A DNA stretch of 64,000 bases from Thiovibrio frasassiensis (GTDB lineage Bacteria > Desulfobacterota > Desulfobulbia > Desulfobulbales > Desulfurivibrionaceae): positions 1,021,530-1,085,529 of the forward strand of contig NZ_JAPHEH010000001.1 in NCBI RefSeq assembly GCF_029607905.1. Direction: 5' to 3'. A model generated the notes under the pieces. That model was not told the origin of the DNA, ran no database searches, and saw nothing but the letters and a program-made list of their open reading frames with translations. Shown here piece after piece: positions 18,001-29,173 of the stretch. The translations under genes and the position numbers were made by a program. Each line of letters starts with the position of its first letter. The first letter of the stretch is position 1.

Positions 18001-19044
18001 ATGACCAAACTGAAACTGACCAGCACCGTTAAAGCCGCCGGTTGAGCTGCCAAATTGAGTCCGGGGGACCTGGACCAATTACTGTGCGGCCTTGACCTGC
18101 CCACCGATCCGAATCTGATCGCGGGCGCGGCAACGGGCGAGGATGCCGGGGTGTACCGTCTCAACGACGATACCGCCCTCATCCAGACGGTGGATTTTTT
18201 CACCCCCATTGTCGACGACCCCTACCAGTTCGGGCAGGTGGCCGCGGCCAATGCGCTCTCCGACGTCTACGCCATGGGCGGCAAACCGCTCCTGGCCATG
18301 AACCTAGTGGCCTTTCCCATCAAGGAGCTGGGCCGTGCCGTCCTGCAGGAGATTCTCCGCGGCGGGCTGGACAAGATCAAGGAGGCCGGGGCCTTGCTGG
18401 TGGGTGGCCACTCCATCGAAGACGCCGAATTGAAATACGGGCTCTCCGTAACCGGGGTGGTCCATCCTAACCGGGTGGTTCTCAATGCCGGGGCCCGGGT
18501 GGGCGATCTTCTCCTCCTGACCAAGCCGTTGGGCACCGGGATCCTCTCCACCGCCCTCAAAGGCGGTCTGGCGGCAAAAGGCACCGAGGCCATGATCACC
18601 CAGGTCATGGCCACCCTGAACCGGGAGGCGTCCCAGCTCATGCAGACCGTGGGGGCTCATGCCTGCACCGACATCACCGGCTTCGGCTTGGTGGGGCATC
18701 TCCACGAGATGGCGTGTGCCTCGGGCGTGGCCATCCGCATCGATTCCCGCTCCGTTCCCATATTGCCCGAAACCCTGCACCACGCCTCCATGGGCATCAT
18801 CCCGGAGGGGGCCCATAAAAACAAGGCCTTCTACGCGCCGCACATGAAAAGCGCGTTGGAGGAGATGGATCCCATGGAGATGGTCCTCCTCGATCCGCAA
18901 ACCTCCGGCGGGCTGCTCATTGCCGCCTCCGCCGAGGGGGTCAACTCCATTGCCGAGCGGCTGGGCAAACGCGATTATCCCTTGGATTTCGGCATCATCG
19001 GCGAGGTGGTGGCGGGTAGGCCGGGAACCATTGAAATCATCTGA
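18001..19044 (+). CDS. selD: Selenide, water dikinase with selenocysteine (SelD)
   Basis: Makes selenophosphate from selenide and ATP, the selenium donor for selenocysteine and 2-selenouridine. The frame starts at ATG 18001 (after GGAAGGAAC) and runs through an in-frame TGA at 18043-18045 to the stop at 19042; 347 residues with selenocysteine at position 15. The context AAG-U-AAKLSPGDL is the catalytic Cys/Sec site of SelD, next to the conserved lysine. Downstream motifs are intact: GEDAGVYRL, DFFTPIVDDPYQFG, ANALSDVYAMGGKPL, GGHSIEDAE, TDITGFGLVGHL and DPQTSGGLL. Conventional gene finding would start at 18055 and lose the active site. A matching bSECIS hairpin follows the UGA. Confidence 0.95.
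18043..18080 (+). promoter_or_regulatory. UGA selenocysteine codon and bSECIS hairpin in selD
   Basis: After the UGA (18043-18045), AATTG (18053-18057), a bulged A and GTCC (18059-18062) pair with GGAC (18072-18075) and CAATT (18076-18080). The stem has nine pairs with one bulge and a 9-base apical loop GGGGGACCT. Loop distance from the UGA is 17 bases, in the range known for bacterial SECIS elements that recruit SelB. Confidence 0.85.
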
Positions 19045-19066
19045 TGGACAGGGTATAGCATCAGGT

Positions 19067-20950
<1,884 letters not shown>

Positions 20951-21100
20951 TCTTCGTAAATGCTTGTCATTATGTGTTAAATTGTGAAAAAGCTTGAGTG
21001 TTTACCCCAATCCGTGCTATAAGGCAGGTTCGGTTCTGGATTGTTTCCTGTTTTTCGAGGTGCCAGAGCCCCCTGTGAGATTACCTGAAGATGTGTGAAG

Positions 21101-21131
21101 AGGGACCGCGCACCGGTCCCTTAATTTTTTT
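21101..21131 (+). terminator. Terminator-like hairpin upstream of RRM gene
   Basis: AGGGACC (21101-21107) pairs with GGTCCCT (21115-21121) around a 7-base loop, followed by TAATTTTTTT. It lies 150 bases after the hybrid kinase stop and 109 bases before the RRM gene. It could end the kinase transcript or act as an attenuator in the RRM leader. Confidence 0.65.
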
Positions 21132-21239
21132 ACACGTCTCCTGATGGGCCAATCGTTGGCCGGGGCGCTATCCGCCAACTCTGTGCGTTGGGTTTTTTGA
21201 TAGCGGTTGTTATGTATGCACATGAGGGAGGATGGATCA

Positions 21240-21515
21240 ATGAATATGTATATCGGCAATCTTGCTTTTGGGGTCACCGAAGAAGAGCTGAAAGAACTTT
21301 TTTCCGCATATGGCGAGGTCGCCAGCATCAGTCTGGTCAAAGATCGCTTTTCCGGGCAGTCCAAGGGGTTTGGTTTTATCGAAATGCCCAGCAACTCCGA
21401 GGCGGATAAGGCGATCAAGGCCCTGAACAAGACGATGCTCAAGAATCGCGAACTGAAGGTGAATCAGGCCGAGGTGAAGAAGAAAGACAAAAAGCGGCGT
21501 CGTCCCAGCTATTGA
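21240..21515 (+). CDS. Single-RRM RNA-binding protein
   Basis: 91 residues consisting of one RNA recognition motif: RNP2 is MYIGNLAF at the N-terminus and RNP1 is KGFGFIEM around residues 41-48, the aromatic residues that stack on RNA bases. The C-terminus is a short lysine/arginine tail (KKKDKKRRRPSY). Bacterial RRM proteins of this size bind single-stranded RNA and are often cold-induced. The ATG at 21240 follows GGGAGGATGGATCA; a second ATG two codons later is equally placed. The gene has a terminator on each side and is monocistronic. Confidence 0.93.
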   Translation: MNMYIGNLAFGVTEEELKELFSAYGEVASISLVKDRFSGQSKGFGFIEMPSNSEADKAIKALNKTMLKNRELKVNQAEVKKKDKKRRRPSY

Positions 21516-21555
21516 TCTGGAAACGGAAACGCAGTTTGGTGAGATATCACGGAAA

Positions 21556-21590
21556 GCAGGTAGGGCCAATTGGTCCACCTGCTTTTTTTT
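21556..21590 (+). terminator. Rho-independent terminator after RRM gene
   Basis: GCAGGT (21556-21561) pairs with ACCTGC (21577-21582); the inner GG...CC and the CCAATTGG palindrome extend the hairpin. Eight T follow at 21583-21590. It lies 41 bases after the RRM stop. Confidence 0.85.
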
Positions 21591-21639
21591 GTGTTTTGTG
21601 TGGGGTATGCGCGGAATATACTAGGTGCACGGGAGAGCG

Positions 21640-22242
21640 ATGGATACCAGAATAGCGGAACTGCTTGCGGCGATTAAGAAGCTGCAACAAGAGCTTTTGC
21701 TCGAAATAGAAAAAAAAGAAGCGGATTTTTATTATACGGTTATCGGCAAAAAGGTTCGGTTTGAGGCGGAGGTCAAAAAACAGCATCGGGCTCTGATGCA
21801 GCAATTGTCCCCGTATCTCTCCGAAGCCTCGCTCTTCAATCTCCTTACCGCGCCGTTTATTTGGTTCATGCTGATTCCGGCCCTGTTTCTCGACCTGTCG
21901 GTCACGGCTTTTCAGGCTACGTGCTTTAGGATTTACGGCATTCCCAGGGTGAAGCGGAGCCTTTACATCGTTATCGACCGCCATTCCCTGGCTTATCTGA
22001 ACATCATCGAAAAAATCAACTGCATGTACTGCGGCTATTTCAACGGGTTGGTCGCTTATGTTCAGGAGGTGGCGGCTCGCACCGAGCAGTTTTGGTGTCC
22101 GATCAAACATGCCCGACGGCTGGCCGCCATGCACAGCCGTTATGGAAAATTTATGGAGTACGGCGATGCCGAAGGGTATCGGAGGCATCAGGAGGAGGTG
22201 CGGCGAGCCTTTGCCGACCTTGAAAAAGACGAGGCCCCATGA
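21640..22242 (+). CDS. Conserved hypothetical membrane-associated protein
   Basis: 200 residues. An N-terminal helix rich in charged residues (RIAELLAAIKKLQQELLLEI) is a likely coiled coil; residues about 72-100 are hydrophobic (LFNLLTAPFIWFMLIPALFL) and form one or two membrane helices. The C-terminal half has a conserved-looking segment, IIEKINCMYCGYFNGLVAYV, then ARTEQFWCPIKHARR, with three cysteines. I recall similar uncharacterised proteins in many proteobacteria but know no function. The ATG at 21640 is preceded by GGGAGAGCG. It overlaps the next gene by 4 bases, so it heads a three-gene operon. Confidence 0.7.
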   Translation: MDTRIAELLAAIKKLQQELLLEIEKKEADFYYTVIGKKVRFEAEVKKQHRALMQQLSPYLSEASLFNLLTAPFIWFMLIPALFLDLSVTAFQATCFRIYGIPRVKRSLYIVIDRHSLAYLNIIEKINCMYCGYFNGLVAYVQEVAARTEQFWCPIKHARRLAAMHSRYGKFMEYGDAEGYRRHQEEVRRAFADLEKDEAP

Positions 22243-22844
22243 GAACCATTGCCTGGGTAGGCATATATCTGGCGGCCTTGGTTTGTTCGGCCATTGGGCC
22301 AAAAGATTTTTTCACCTGGCTTTTGGAGGTCTTGCCCGCGCTGCTCGCAGCCGGGCTGCTTGCCTCCACCCGCCGCCGCTTTCCGTTGACGCCCCTTGTC
22401 TATGGTCTTATTCTGATTCATTGTCTGATTCTCATGCAGGGCGGCCATTACACCTATGCCGAGGAGCCTTTTTTTAACGGGCTCAAGGAGGTGTTCGGCT
22501 GGTCGCGCAACAACTACGACAAGTTGGGCCATTTTGCCCAAGGGTTTATCCCGGCCATGGTGGCCAGGGAAATCCTGCTCCGCAAGGCGGTGGTTTGCGG
22601 ACGCGGCTGGCTCCATTTTCTGGTGGTCTGTGTCTGTCTGGCGATCAGCGCTGTGTATGAATTGATCGAGTGGTGGGTGGCAGTCCTTTCCGGCACGGGG
22701 GCGGATGCTTTTCTCGCCACCCAGGGTTATGTCTGGGACACCCAGTCGGATATGGCTTTTGCCTTGCTGGGCGCCCTGCTGGCCCTGCTTCTGCTGGCAA
22801 AAACCCATGATCGGCAATTGGCGGAACTGAGGAGGCAAGGATGA
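22239..22844 (+). CDS. DUF2238 family membrane protein
   Basis: 201 residues, about six hydrophobic segments. Signatures of the DUF2238/YjdF family are present: GGHYTYAEEPFFN, RNNYDKLGHFAQGFIPA, the membrane-embedded AVYELIEWWVA and the closing TQGYVWDTQSDMAFALLGAL. Conserved H, D, E and W residues within the membrane suggest an enzyme or channel, but no activity is established. It starts within the preceding gene (4-base ATGA overlap) and its last codons overlap the next, so translation of the three is probably coupled. Confidence 0.85.
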   Translation: MRTIAWVGIYLAALVCSAIGPKDFFTWLLEVLPALLAAGLLASTRRRFPLTPLVYGLILIHCLILMQGGHYTYAEEPFFNGLKEVFGWSRNNYDKLGHFAQGFIPAMVAREILLRKAVVCGRGWLHFLVVCVCLAISAVYELIEWWVAVLSGTGADAFLATQGYVWDTQSDMAFALLGALLALLLLAKTHDRQLAELRRQG

Positions 22845-23203
22845 ACTGCGATCGATGTAAGGATGTTATCCCGCAAGGCGAAGCAGAGGATTTTTGTGGA
22901 CAGACTCTGTGCGAGGATTGCTTTATGGACGCCTTTTCTCCGGTCCGCACCTGTGATCCTTGGGCGGTACGCAGTGCCAGCCGGTTTGGGGAGGCAGGTG
23001 GCTGCGCGGCACCCAGCCTTACGGTGCGGCAAGGCGGAATCCTTGCTATCCTTTCGGAAACCGGCGGGGTAAGCATGCGCACCCTTGCGGAGCGGCTTGC
23101 GCTGAAAGAGGCCGATGTGCAGCGGGAGATCGCCACCCTGCGCCACATGGAAAAGATCCGGGGGGATATGCAGGACGGTCAGAAGGTGTTTCGCCTCTGG
23201 TGA
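22841..23203 (+). CDS. Zinc-binding protein with winged-helix-like domain
   Basis: 120 residues. The N-terminal 30 residues carry CDRCKDVI, FCGQTLCEDCF, a LIM-like four-cysteine zinc site. Residues 60-118 look like a winged helix: GGILAILSETGGVSMRTLAERLALKEADVQREIATLRHMEKI, a helix-turn-helix with a recognition helix near EADVQREIATL, ending in a beta wing (GQKVFRLW). It might regulate its own operon or sense a metal or redox state. The ATG overlaps the end of the DUF2238 gene by 4 bases. Domain boundaries are by eye; function inferred. Confidence 0.6.
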   Translation: MNCDRCKDVIPQGEAEDFCGQTLCEDCFMDAFSPVRTCDPWAVRSASRFGEAGGCAAPSLTVRQGGILAILSETGGVSMRTLAERLALKEADVQREIATLRHMEKIRGDMQDGQKVFRLW

Positions 23204-23370
23204 AGGGGGAAAGCAGCCGGAGTTCCTCTCCCATTTTTTGCCTGCGCTCTTTTGTAATCGAAGAGACAGGGCGGCTCTCCAGAAATCGGCTTAGGCCTGG
23301 CGTTGATTCTTGCTTTTTTCCGCCGGATTCGCGAAGATAGAGGTATCCCCGGTTGCAGCAAGCCAAGTCA

Positions 23371-25890
23371 ATGGAGGTCCATGAGGTGATTTCGATACCC
23401 CGGCGCGACAGATTGTTGCGGAGTCTTTTTTCATGCCTTCTCCTGCTCTTCCTTTTTTTCACCTCTGTTCCCCTATCCCAGGCAGGCCTTGCCGATGGCA
23501 CGGTGCGGGTCGGTCTCTTTGAAAACAAGCCGATGTGCTACACCGATGCTGCCGGGAAACCCGCAGGCATCTTCGTTACCGTGCTGGAGTATGCGGCCAA
23601 GCAGGAGGGGTGGCGGGTAGAATATGTGCGGGGAACCTTTCCTGAGCTTTTCACCAGGCTTGCCCGGGGAGAAATCGATATCTTTCTTTCCATGGCGGTA
23701 TCAGAAGAACGATCCCAGTTCTACGCCTTTAACAAAAGCAATGTCTTTAATAATTGGGCGGTGGTCTACGCGAAAAATGGCGCGGACATCCATTCCCTCC
23801 TCGACCTCAAGGGAAAGCGGGTTGCCGGCCTTGCCCGGGGTATCTTCACCAGCGGCCCCGAAAGCATCATGAGCCTGAGCGATCGCTTTCAGCTGAAGAT
23901 AGAGCTGCTGCCTCTGGCGGAATATGGGCTGGCCTTGAAGGCGGTGCGGCAAGGGCGGGCCGATGCGGCGGTGGTCAATCGCCTCACTGGTCTCAACTCC
24001 GCGGCGGCGGAAGGGCTGGTGCAGACCGGTATCGTCTTTGCCCCGGTGAATGTCCGTTTTGCCCTCAATAAAAACAGCCCCGACACCCCCGCCCTGATCC
24101 GGGCCCTGGACCGTCATTTCAAAACCCTGCAGGAGACGCCCAATTCCAGCTACCATAAGGCCGTTGCCCAAGCGATTGGCGCAGATGCTCACGCGGTTCG
24201 GGTGCCTGAGTGGATCAAGGTCGCTTTTTTCGGGTTCTGCGGGGTTATTACGGTGCTGGCGATTTTTGCCATTTTTCTCCGTTGGCAGATCAACCGGAAA
24301 ACCGTGGAGCTGCGCGAGGCCAATGCCAGGATGAGCGCCGACATGGAGCAGCGGCGGGCTGTGGAAATGGCCCTGCTCCAAAGCGAGGAGCGGTTTCGTT
24401 CCCTGGTGGAGAACTCCAGCGATTGGATCTGGGAGTTCGATGAAAACGAGATCTTCACCTTTTCCAGCCCCCGGGTGCGGGAGCTGCTCGGCTACGAACC
24501 GGATGAGGTCATCGGCAAATCCGCTTTTTTCTTTATTCCAGAGGGGGAGCGGGAAGCGGTGGCCCGGGATTTTTTGCTGGCAAAGGAGGCGCGCCTTCCC
24601 TTCAGCAACCTGTTGAACGTCAACCGGCACAAGGATGGACATCTGGTCAGCATCGAGTCCAGTGGGGTGCCGGTTTTTGACGGGGAGGGTACTTTCCGCG
24701 GCTATCGCGGTATAGATCGGGACATCTCCGAGCGGAAAAACATGGAGGCGCAGCTCTGTCAGGCCTACAAGATGGAGGCCATCGGCACCTTGGCCGGCGG
24801 CATCGCCCATGATTTCAATAACATTCTCGCGGCCATATTGGGCTACACCGAGCTCGCCCGCCTGGAGATCGGCAAGGCGGAGCATCCGGCCCAGCAATCG
24901 TTGCAGGAGGTGCTCAAGGCCGGGTTGCGGGCCAAGGATTTGGTGCAGCAGATCCTTGCCTTCAGCCGCAAGAGCGAGCAGGAGATGGGTGGCGTGCAGA
25001 TCGCCCCCTTGGTCAAGGAGGCCTTGAAGCTGCTCCGCGCCTTGATTCCTACCACCATCGAGATGAAGCAGGAAATTTCCGAGGATCTCTGGGATATCCT
25101 TGCCGATCCAACCCAGATCCATCAGGTGATCATGAATCTCTGCACCAATGCGGTCCAGGCCATGGAGCCGGACGGCGGCGTTCTTTTTGTCCGGCTGCAG
25201 AATGTGGACAACACCTCTACAGGAAGAAGAGATCTTGGTCCGGGCTGTTATGTGCAGCTCTCGGTCAGCGACAGCGGCATGGGCATCGAGCCGGAGCTGC
25301 AGAAAAGGATTTTTGATCCCTATTTTACCACCAAGGGTTTGGGTAGGGGCACGGGCATGGGGCTGGCCGTGGTGCATGGCATTGTCAAGAGCCATCACGG
25401 TCTGATCCAGATGGAGAGCGTACCCGGCCAGGGCACCACCTTTCAGGTTTTTTTCCCCCGGGCGGAAAAGACGAGTACGGTGGAGTGCGTTTCTACAGCA
25501 GAAATTCCCACCGGCACGGAAAGAATCTTGCTGGTGGATGATGAGCCATCCCTTGCCGACGTGGGCAAGCGTCTCCTGGAAAAATACGGCTATGCGGTGA
25601 CGGCAAAATACTCCAGTCTGGAAGCGTATGAGGCATTCCGGTGCAACCCGGCCGATTTTGATCTGCTCATCACCGATCTCACCATGCCCGATCTCACCGG
25701 TCTGGAGTTGGCCCGGGAGGTGCGAGCCATCAGTCCGCAGATGCCGATTATCCTCTGCAGCGGGAACAACCAGAAGGTTGAGGATGCGGTATTGCAGGAG
25801 GCGGGCATTTCCGCCAGTGTCCTGAAGCCCCTGACCGGCGTTGACTTGGCCTGCCAAGCGCGCAGGATTTTGGATGCAGCAGCCCTTTAG
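23371..25890 (+). CDS. Hybrid kinase with periplasmic SBP3 sensor and PAS domain
   Basis: About 839 residues. A hydrophobic N-terminal segment (LFSCLLLLFLFFTSVPLSQA) exports a solute-binding-protein family 3 domain (residues about 45-275; VRVGLFENKPMCYTD, GEIDIFLSMAVSEER). A transmembrane helix (VAFFGFCGVITVLAIFAIFL) leads to a PAS domain (RFRSLVENSSDWIWEFDEN), a HisKA of the HDFNN type ([20 protein letters not shown]), a HATPase (GRGTGMGLAVVHGI) and a C-terminal receiver (VDDEPSLAD, LLITDLTMPDLTG). The sensor probably binds an amino acid or similar small ligand. The start at 23371 is uncertain; a TTG at 23353 is also possible. Its 3' end faces another hybrid kinase of the same architecture class. 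Confidence 0.9.
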   Translation: MEVHEVISIPRRDRLLRSLFSCLLLLFLFFTSVPLSQAGLADGTVRVGLFENKPMCYTDAAGKPAGIFVTVLEYAAKQEGWRVEYVRGTFPELFTRLARGEIDIFLSMAVSEERSQFYAFNKSNVFNNWAVVYAKNGADIHSLLDLKGKRVAGLARGIFTSGPESIMSLSDRFQLKIELLPLAEYGLALKAVRQGRADAAVVNRLTGLNSAAAEGLVQTGIVFAPVNVRFALNKNSPDTPALIRALDRHFKTLQETPNSSYHKAVAQAIGADAHAVRVPEWIKVAFFGFCGVITVLAIFAIFLRWQINRKTVELREANARMSADMEQRRAVEMALLQSEERFRSLVENSSDWIWEFDENEIFTFSSPRVRELLGYEPDEVIGKSAFFFIPEGEREAVARDFLLAKEARLPFSNLLNVNRHKDGHLVSIESSGVPVFDGEGTFRGYRGIDRDISERKNMEAQLCQAYKMEAIGTLAGGIAHDFNNILAAILGYTELARLEIGKAEHPAQQSLQEVLKAGLRAKDLVQQILAFSRKSEQEMGGVQIAPLVKEALKLLRALIPTTIEMKQEISEDLWDILADPTQIHQVIMNLCTNAVQAMEPDGGVLFVRLQNVDNTSTGRRDLGPGCYVQLSVSDSGMGIEPELQKRIFDPYFTTKGLGRGTGMGLAVVHGIVKSHHGLIQMESVPGQGTTFQVFFPRAEKTSTVECVSTAEIPTGTERILLVDDEPSLADVGKRLLEKYGYAVTAKYSSLEAYEAFRCNPADFDLLITDLTMPDLTGLELAREVRAISPQMPIILCSGNNQKVEDAVLQEAGISASVLKPLTGVDLACQARRILDAAAL

Positions 25891-25947
25891 AATCCCGGCG
25901 GTCCCAATCCTGCTCTCTTGTGCTTGAGGCGGTCCCTTTCTTTCTCG

Positions 25948-28900
25948 TTACTCTTCCAGATTCTGCAGGATTTTGGTCAGCTCGCTGCCGGAAAACGGCT
26001 TCATGAGAAATGCCTTGATCCCCAGTTCAGCGGCCTGCTTTTCGTCAATGCTCTCACTGTATCCGGTGGTGAGAATGATGGGAATCTCCGGGCGGATGGC
26101 CAGGATTTTCCGTGCCAGATCGGCGCCGGTCAGTTGCGGCATGGTTTGATCGGTCATGATGAGATCGAAGCGGGAGGGGTTTTTTTCAAAGGCGGCCAGG
26201 GCCTCAGTGCTGCTGGCAAAGGAGGAAACCCGCCAGCCCAGGTTTTCGAGGATTTTTTTCTCAAGATTCATCAGGGCGTTCTCGTCATCCACCACCATGG
26301 CGTGCCCGGATTGTTCCGGTAATGGCAGTTGTGGAAGCGGTTCCGCTTCGGGTTCACTCGCTATGGTGATCGGCAGGTAGATCTCCATGGTGGTGCCCTG
26401 GCCAAGGGTGCTCTGCACCCGGATGGAGCCGCGGTGGCTTTTGACGATGCCCTGAACCGTGGCCAACCCCAGACCGGTGCCCCGTCCCAGCTCCTTGGTG
26501 GTGAAGTAGGGTTCAAAGATTCGTTTCAGGTTTTCCGGGGAGATGCCGGTACCGCTATCGGTTACGGAGAGTTTCGCATAAGGTCCCGGCTCAAGTTCGA
26601 CACTGGCGGCAAGGTCGGCATCGAGTTGCACCTCGCCAAGGCTCATCTCGAGGGTGCCTCCTTTTTCCTGCATGGCATGGGAGGCATTGGTGCAGAGATT
26701 CATGATGACCTGATGGATCTGAGTGGCGTCGGCGAGAATGGGCCTGCAGCTGTTGTCGATGCTCGAGCGTATGGTAATGGTGGATGGCAGCGTGGCTCGG
26801 AGCAGCTTCAGGGATTCCTTGGCAAGAGAGTGCAGGGAAAGGGGTTTTTTTTCCGGAGTCATTTGTCGGCTGAAGGTGAGGATTTGTTTGACCAGTTCGG
26901 CTGCCCGTCTGGATGCCGTGATGATTTCCTGAAGGTTGCTCCTGTTGACCCCGTCGGGAGGGGTCATGGCCAGCGACAGCTCCCCGTACCCCTGGATGGC
27001 ACAGAGCAGGTTGTTGAAATCGTGGGCAATGCCGCCGGCCAAGGTGCCGATGGCCTCCATCTTTTGCGCCTGCCGCAGCTGCTCTTCATGGCGTTTCCGT
27101 TCGCTGATATCCTGGGCAATAATGGCCAGGGAAACGGGGCGTCCATCTCCCTGCTTGAGGGTGAAGGCGTTCATTGTCACCGGAATCATCCGGTTGTCCC
27201 GGCGGTGGACGAGTTCCGTTTCCTTCTGCCAGCCGGGGCTATTCAGGCTTGTCGGAAGGATCGTTTGGCTGAAGAGAATTTCGCCATTGTCGGGGAGCAG
27301 TTGGCCAAGGGTTATCTCCGGTTTTTCTGAATCCGCCAGACCTATCAGGTCGCGGCCGGCCCGGTTGAGGTACTGGATTTCTCCCGTTAGCGAGCAGATG
27401 GCGATCAAGGAGGTGCTGTGCTCGATGATGGCGGCAAGCTTGGTCCTTTGCTCTTCCGACTGTTTTCGGGCGGAGATATCCGTGGCGATTTCCATGCGGA
27501 CGATGCGGCCGTCCATCCAGGTGATTGCCCGGTCGACGCAGTGAAACCAGCGATCAAGCTGTTCGTTGAAGTGATCCCAGGCATATGGGGGCTGCAATTC
27601 CCCCGCGGCATTCACCAGCCGGTTGTTGGTGCAGAAGGGGCAGGGACCGCTCTGTCCCTTCTGGATGGTCTGCCAGCAGGTCTTGCCGATGATATCCCCC
27701 AGTTTTTCCCGGGTTTCCCGGTTGGTGTAGAGCACTTCGAAGGTCTCCATGTCAGCGACATAGACAATGGCCTCGAGTCCGTCGAGAATGGTCAGCAGCC
27801 TCTCATGGGCCTCGCTGATCTCTTTGCTTCGGTCATGGAGTTGGTCCACCATGTGGTTGAAGGAGCGGGAGACAATGCCCAGCTCATTCTCCTCCCGGTA
27901 CTCCATCCGGGTGTTCCAGTCCCCGGCGGAGAGCTGCTCGGCTTTGTCGCTGATGATTTTCAGGGGGTGGGTCGCCCGGCGGGCGGTGAGTACCGAGATG
28001 GTGGCGAGCAGGCCAAGGGCCAGGAGTGAAATGGCGCTCAGGATCGTGTAAAAATGGTAGAGTGGCGCCAGAACCACCTCCATGGGGACGATGACGCCAA
28101 GTCCGTAATTGGCCGCGGGTACCGGAGCATAGAAGAGATGATGCTCCGGTGCGCCCTTCGCGTTGCGGAGGTGGATATGGCCGCTTCTGCCGGCCAGCAT
28201 CTCTGCGCCGGCCATGACCAGTTCCGGAGACTTTTCGTCGTTGATCCTATGGGTTACGGTGGTTTTTTCCCCGATTTTATTGAGGATTGGCCGGTTGTTT
28301 TCGTCGCTGAGCAGGTGGATCGCTTTTTTCGGGTCATGGTGATAGACATAGGTGCCGTCCCGGGAAACAAGGAAGACCTTGGCCTCCTGGCCGAAGTTGG
28401 TGAGAACCGTGGCCTTGATTGCATTGATGACCCGTTCCAGCTCGCTCCACTCGATGGAGCCCGAGACCATGATTTGCCGCACCCCGGTAAAGTAGGAGAC
28501 CATGGGGTTTGAAACATAGACCCGCGCTTCGGCTGCCGGGTTGTTGCCGGCCGTGTACAGCCAGTAGTCGCGCTTCGCAATGGATTTGAGCTTGGCGGTG
28601 GGCGAGAGGTTGTCAAAGGAGAGCAAGCCGCCGAAATGGGGATTGCCCTCGGTGGTGATGTAATAGTTGCCAGGATAGTCGGGCAGCCCCAGCAGCATCT
28701 TTTCGTAGATCCCCTTGTGCCGCTCCTCTTCCTGTTTGAGAAATGGTCCGATCCTCCGCCAGTCCATGGAGCGGACGATGGGGGTATGGGCGTAGGTGGA
28801 GATTTCCGCCTTACGGGTCTGCAGGTATCCGGAAAGTTCCCTGGCGCAGGAGATGGTCATCTCATTGCCCAGCTTCAGCGCATCCTCTTCGATTTGTTGG

Positions 28901-28992
28901 GCATTGAAGAAGATGGAAACCCCAACGAGCAGGGCGATGGAAAAAAGCCCGGTGCCGAAAAGAAGGAGGGTTATCTGGGTCTTAAATTTCAT
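25948..28992 (-). CDS. Large hybrid kinase: Cache, HAMP, two PAS, receiver
   Basis: 1014 residues starting [18 protein letters not shown], first transmembrane helix. A periplasmic dCache-like sensor follows ([33 protein letters not shown]), then a second helix and HAMP domain ([20 protein letters not shown]), two PAS domains, a HisKA of the HDFNN type ([20 protein letters not shown]), HATPase ([14 protein letters not shown]) and a receiver ([24 protein letters not shown]). The first PAS has cysteines ([16 protein letters not shown]) as seen in PAS domains that may hold a metal or heme. The more upstream start would add residues ahead of the helix and lacks support. Ligand unknown. Convergent with the preceding kinase, 57 bases apart. 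Confidence 0.9.
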   Translation of the reverse strand: MKFKTQITLLLFGTGLFSIALLVGVSIFFNAQQIEEDALKLGNEMTISCARELSGYLQTRKAEISTYAHTPIVRSMDWRRIGPFLKQEEERHKGIYEKMLLGLPDYPGNYYITTEGNPHFGGLLSFDNLSPTAKLKSIAKRDYWLYTAGNNPAAEARVYVSNPMVSYFTGVRQIMVSGSIEWSELERVINAIKATVLTNFGQEAKVFLVSRDGTYVYHHDPKKAIHLLSDENNRPILNKIGEKTTVTHRINDEKSPELVMAGAEMLAGRSGHIHLRNAKGAPEHHLFYAPVPAANYGLGVIVPMEVVLAPLYHFYTILSAISLLALGLLATISVLTARRATHPLKIISDKAEQLSAGDWNTRMEYREENELGIVSRSFNHMVDQLHDRSKEISEAHERLLTILDGLEAIVYVADMETFEVLYTNRETREKLGDIIGKTCWQTIQKGQSGPCPFCTNNRLVNAAGELQPPYAWDHFNEQLDRWFHCVDRAITWMDGRIVRMEIATDISARKQSEEQRTKLAAIIEHSTSLIAICSLTGEIQYLNRAGRDLIGLADSEKPEITLGQLLPDNGEILFSQTILPTSLNSPGWQKETELVHRRDNRMIPVTMNAFTLKQGDGRPVSLAIIAQDISERKRHEEQLRQAQKMEAIGTLAGGIAHDFNNLLCAIQGYGELSLAMTPPDGVNRSNLQEIITASRRAAELVKQILTFSRQMTPEKKPLSLHSLAKESLKLLRATLPSTITIRSSIDNSCRPILADATQIHQVIMNLCTNASHAMQEKGGTLEMSLGEVQLDADLAASVELEPGPYAKLSVTDSGTGISPENLKRIFEPYFTTKELGRGTGLGLATVQGIVKSHRGSIRVQSTLGQGTTMEIYLPITIASEPEAEPLPQLPLPEQSGHAMVVDDENALMNLEKKILENLGWRVSSFASSTEALAAFEKNPSRFDLIMTDQTMPQLTGADLARKILAIRPEIPIILTTGYSESIDEKQAAELGIKAFLMKPFSGSELTKILQNLEE

Positions 28993-29173
28993 TCGGAACC
29001 CCGATTCGGGTTGGAGGAGGAAGCATCCCTGCCTGCCGGGCATGCTGTTGTAAGCGGGGCGGCCATCCTAAATAATTTTCATTATCCAGGACAGCCGCGA
29101 AATAAAATATAACCGGTTCCCCCCCGCCAAGCAATGCTGCCCGTTGATACACCGGCCCGTCGGTTGGCCCTGA

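Noticed and set aside
17769-18078. Small open frames between DUF3343 and selD
   Set aside because: They lie in a repeat-like sequence and overlap the start of selD in other frames; no ribosome binding sites or recognisable features.
18055-19044. SelD start at TTG 18055
   Set aside because: It would remove the catalytic residue and the conserved AAGUAAKL segment; the UGA read-through with a bSECIS explains the frame.
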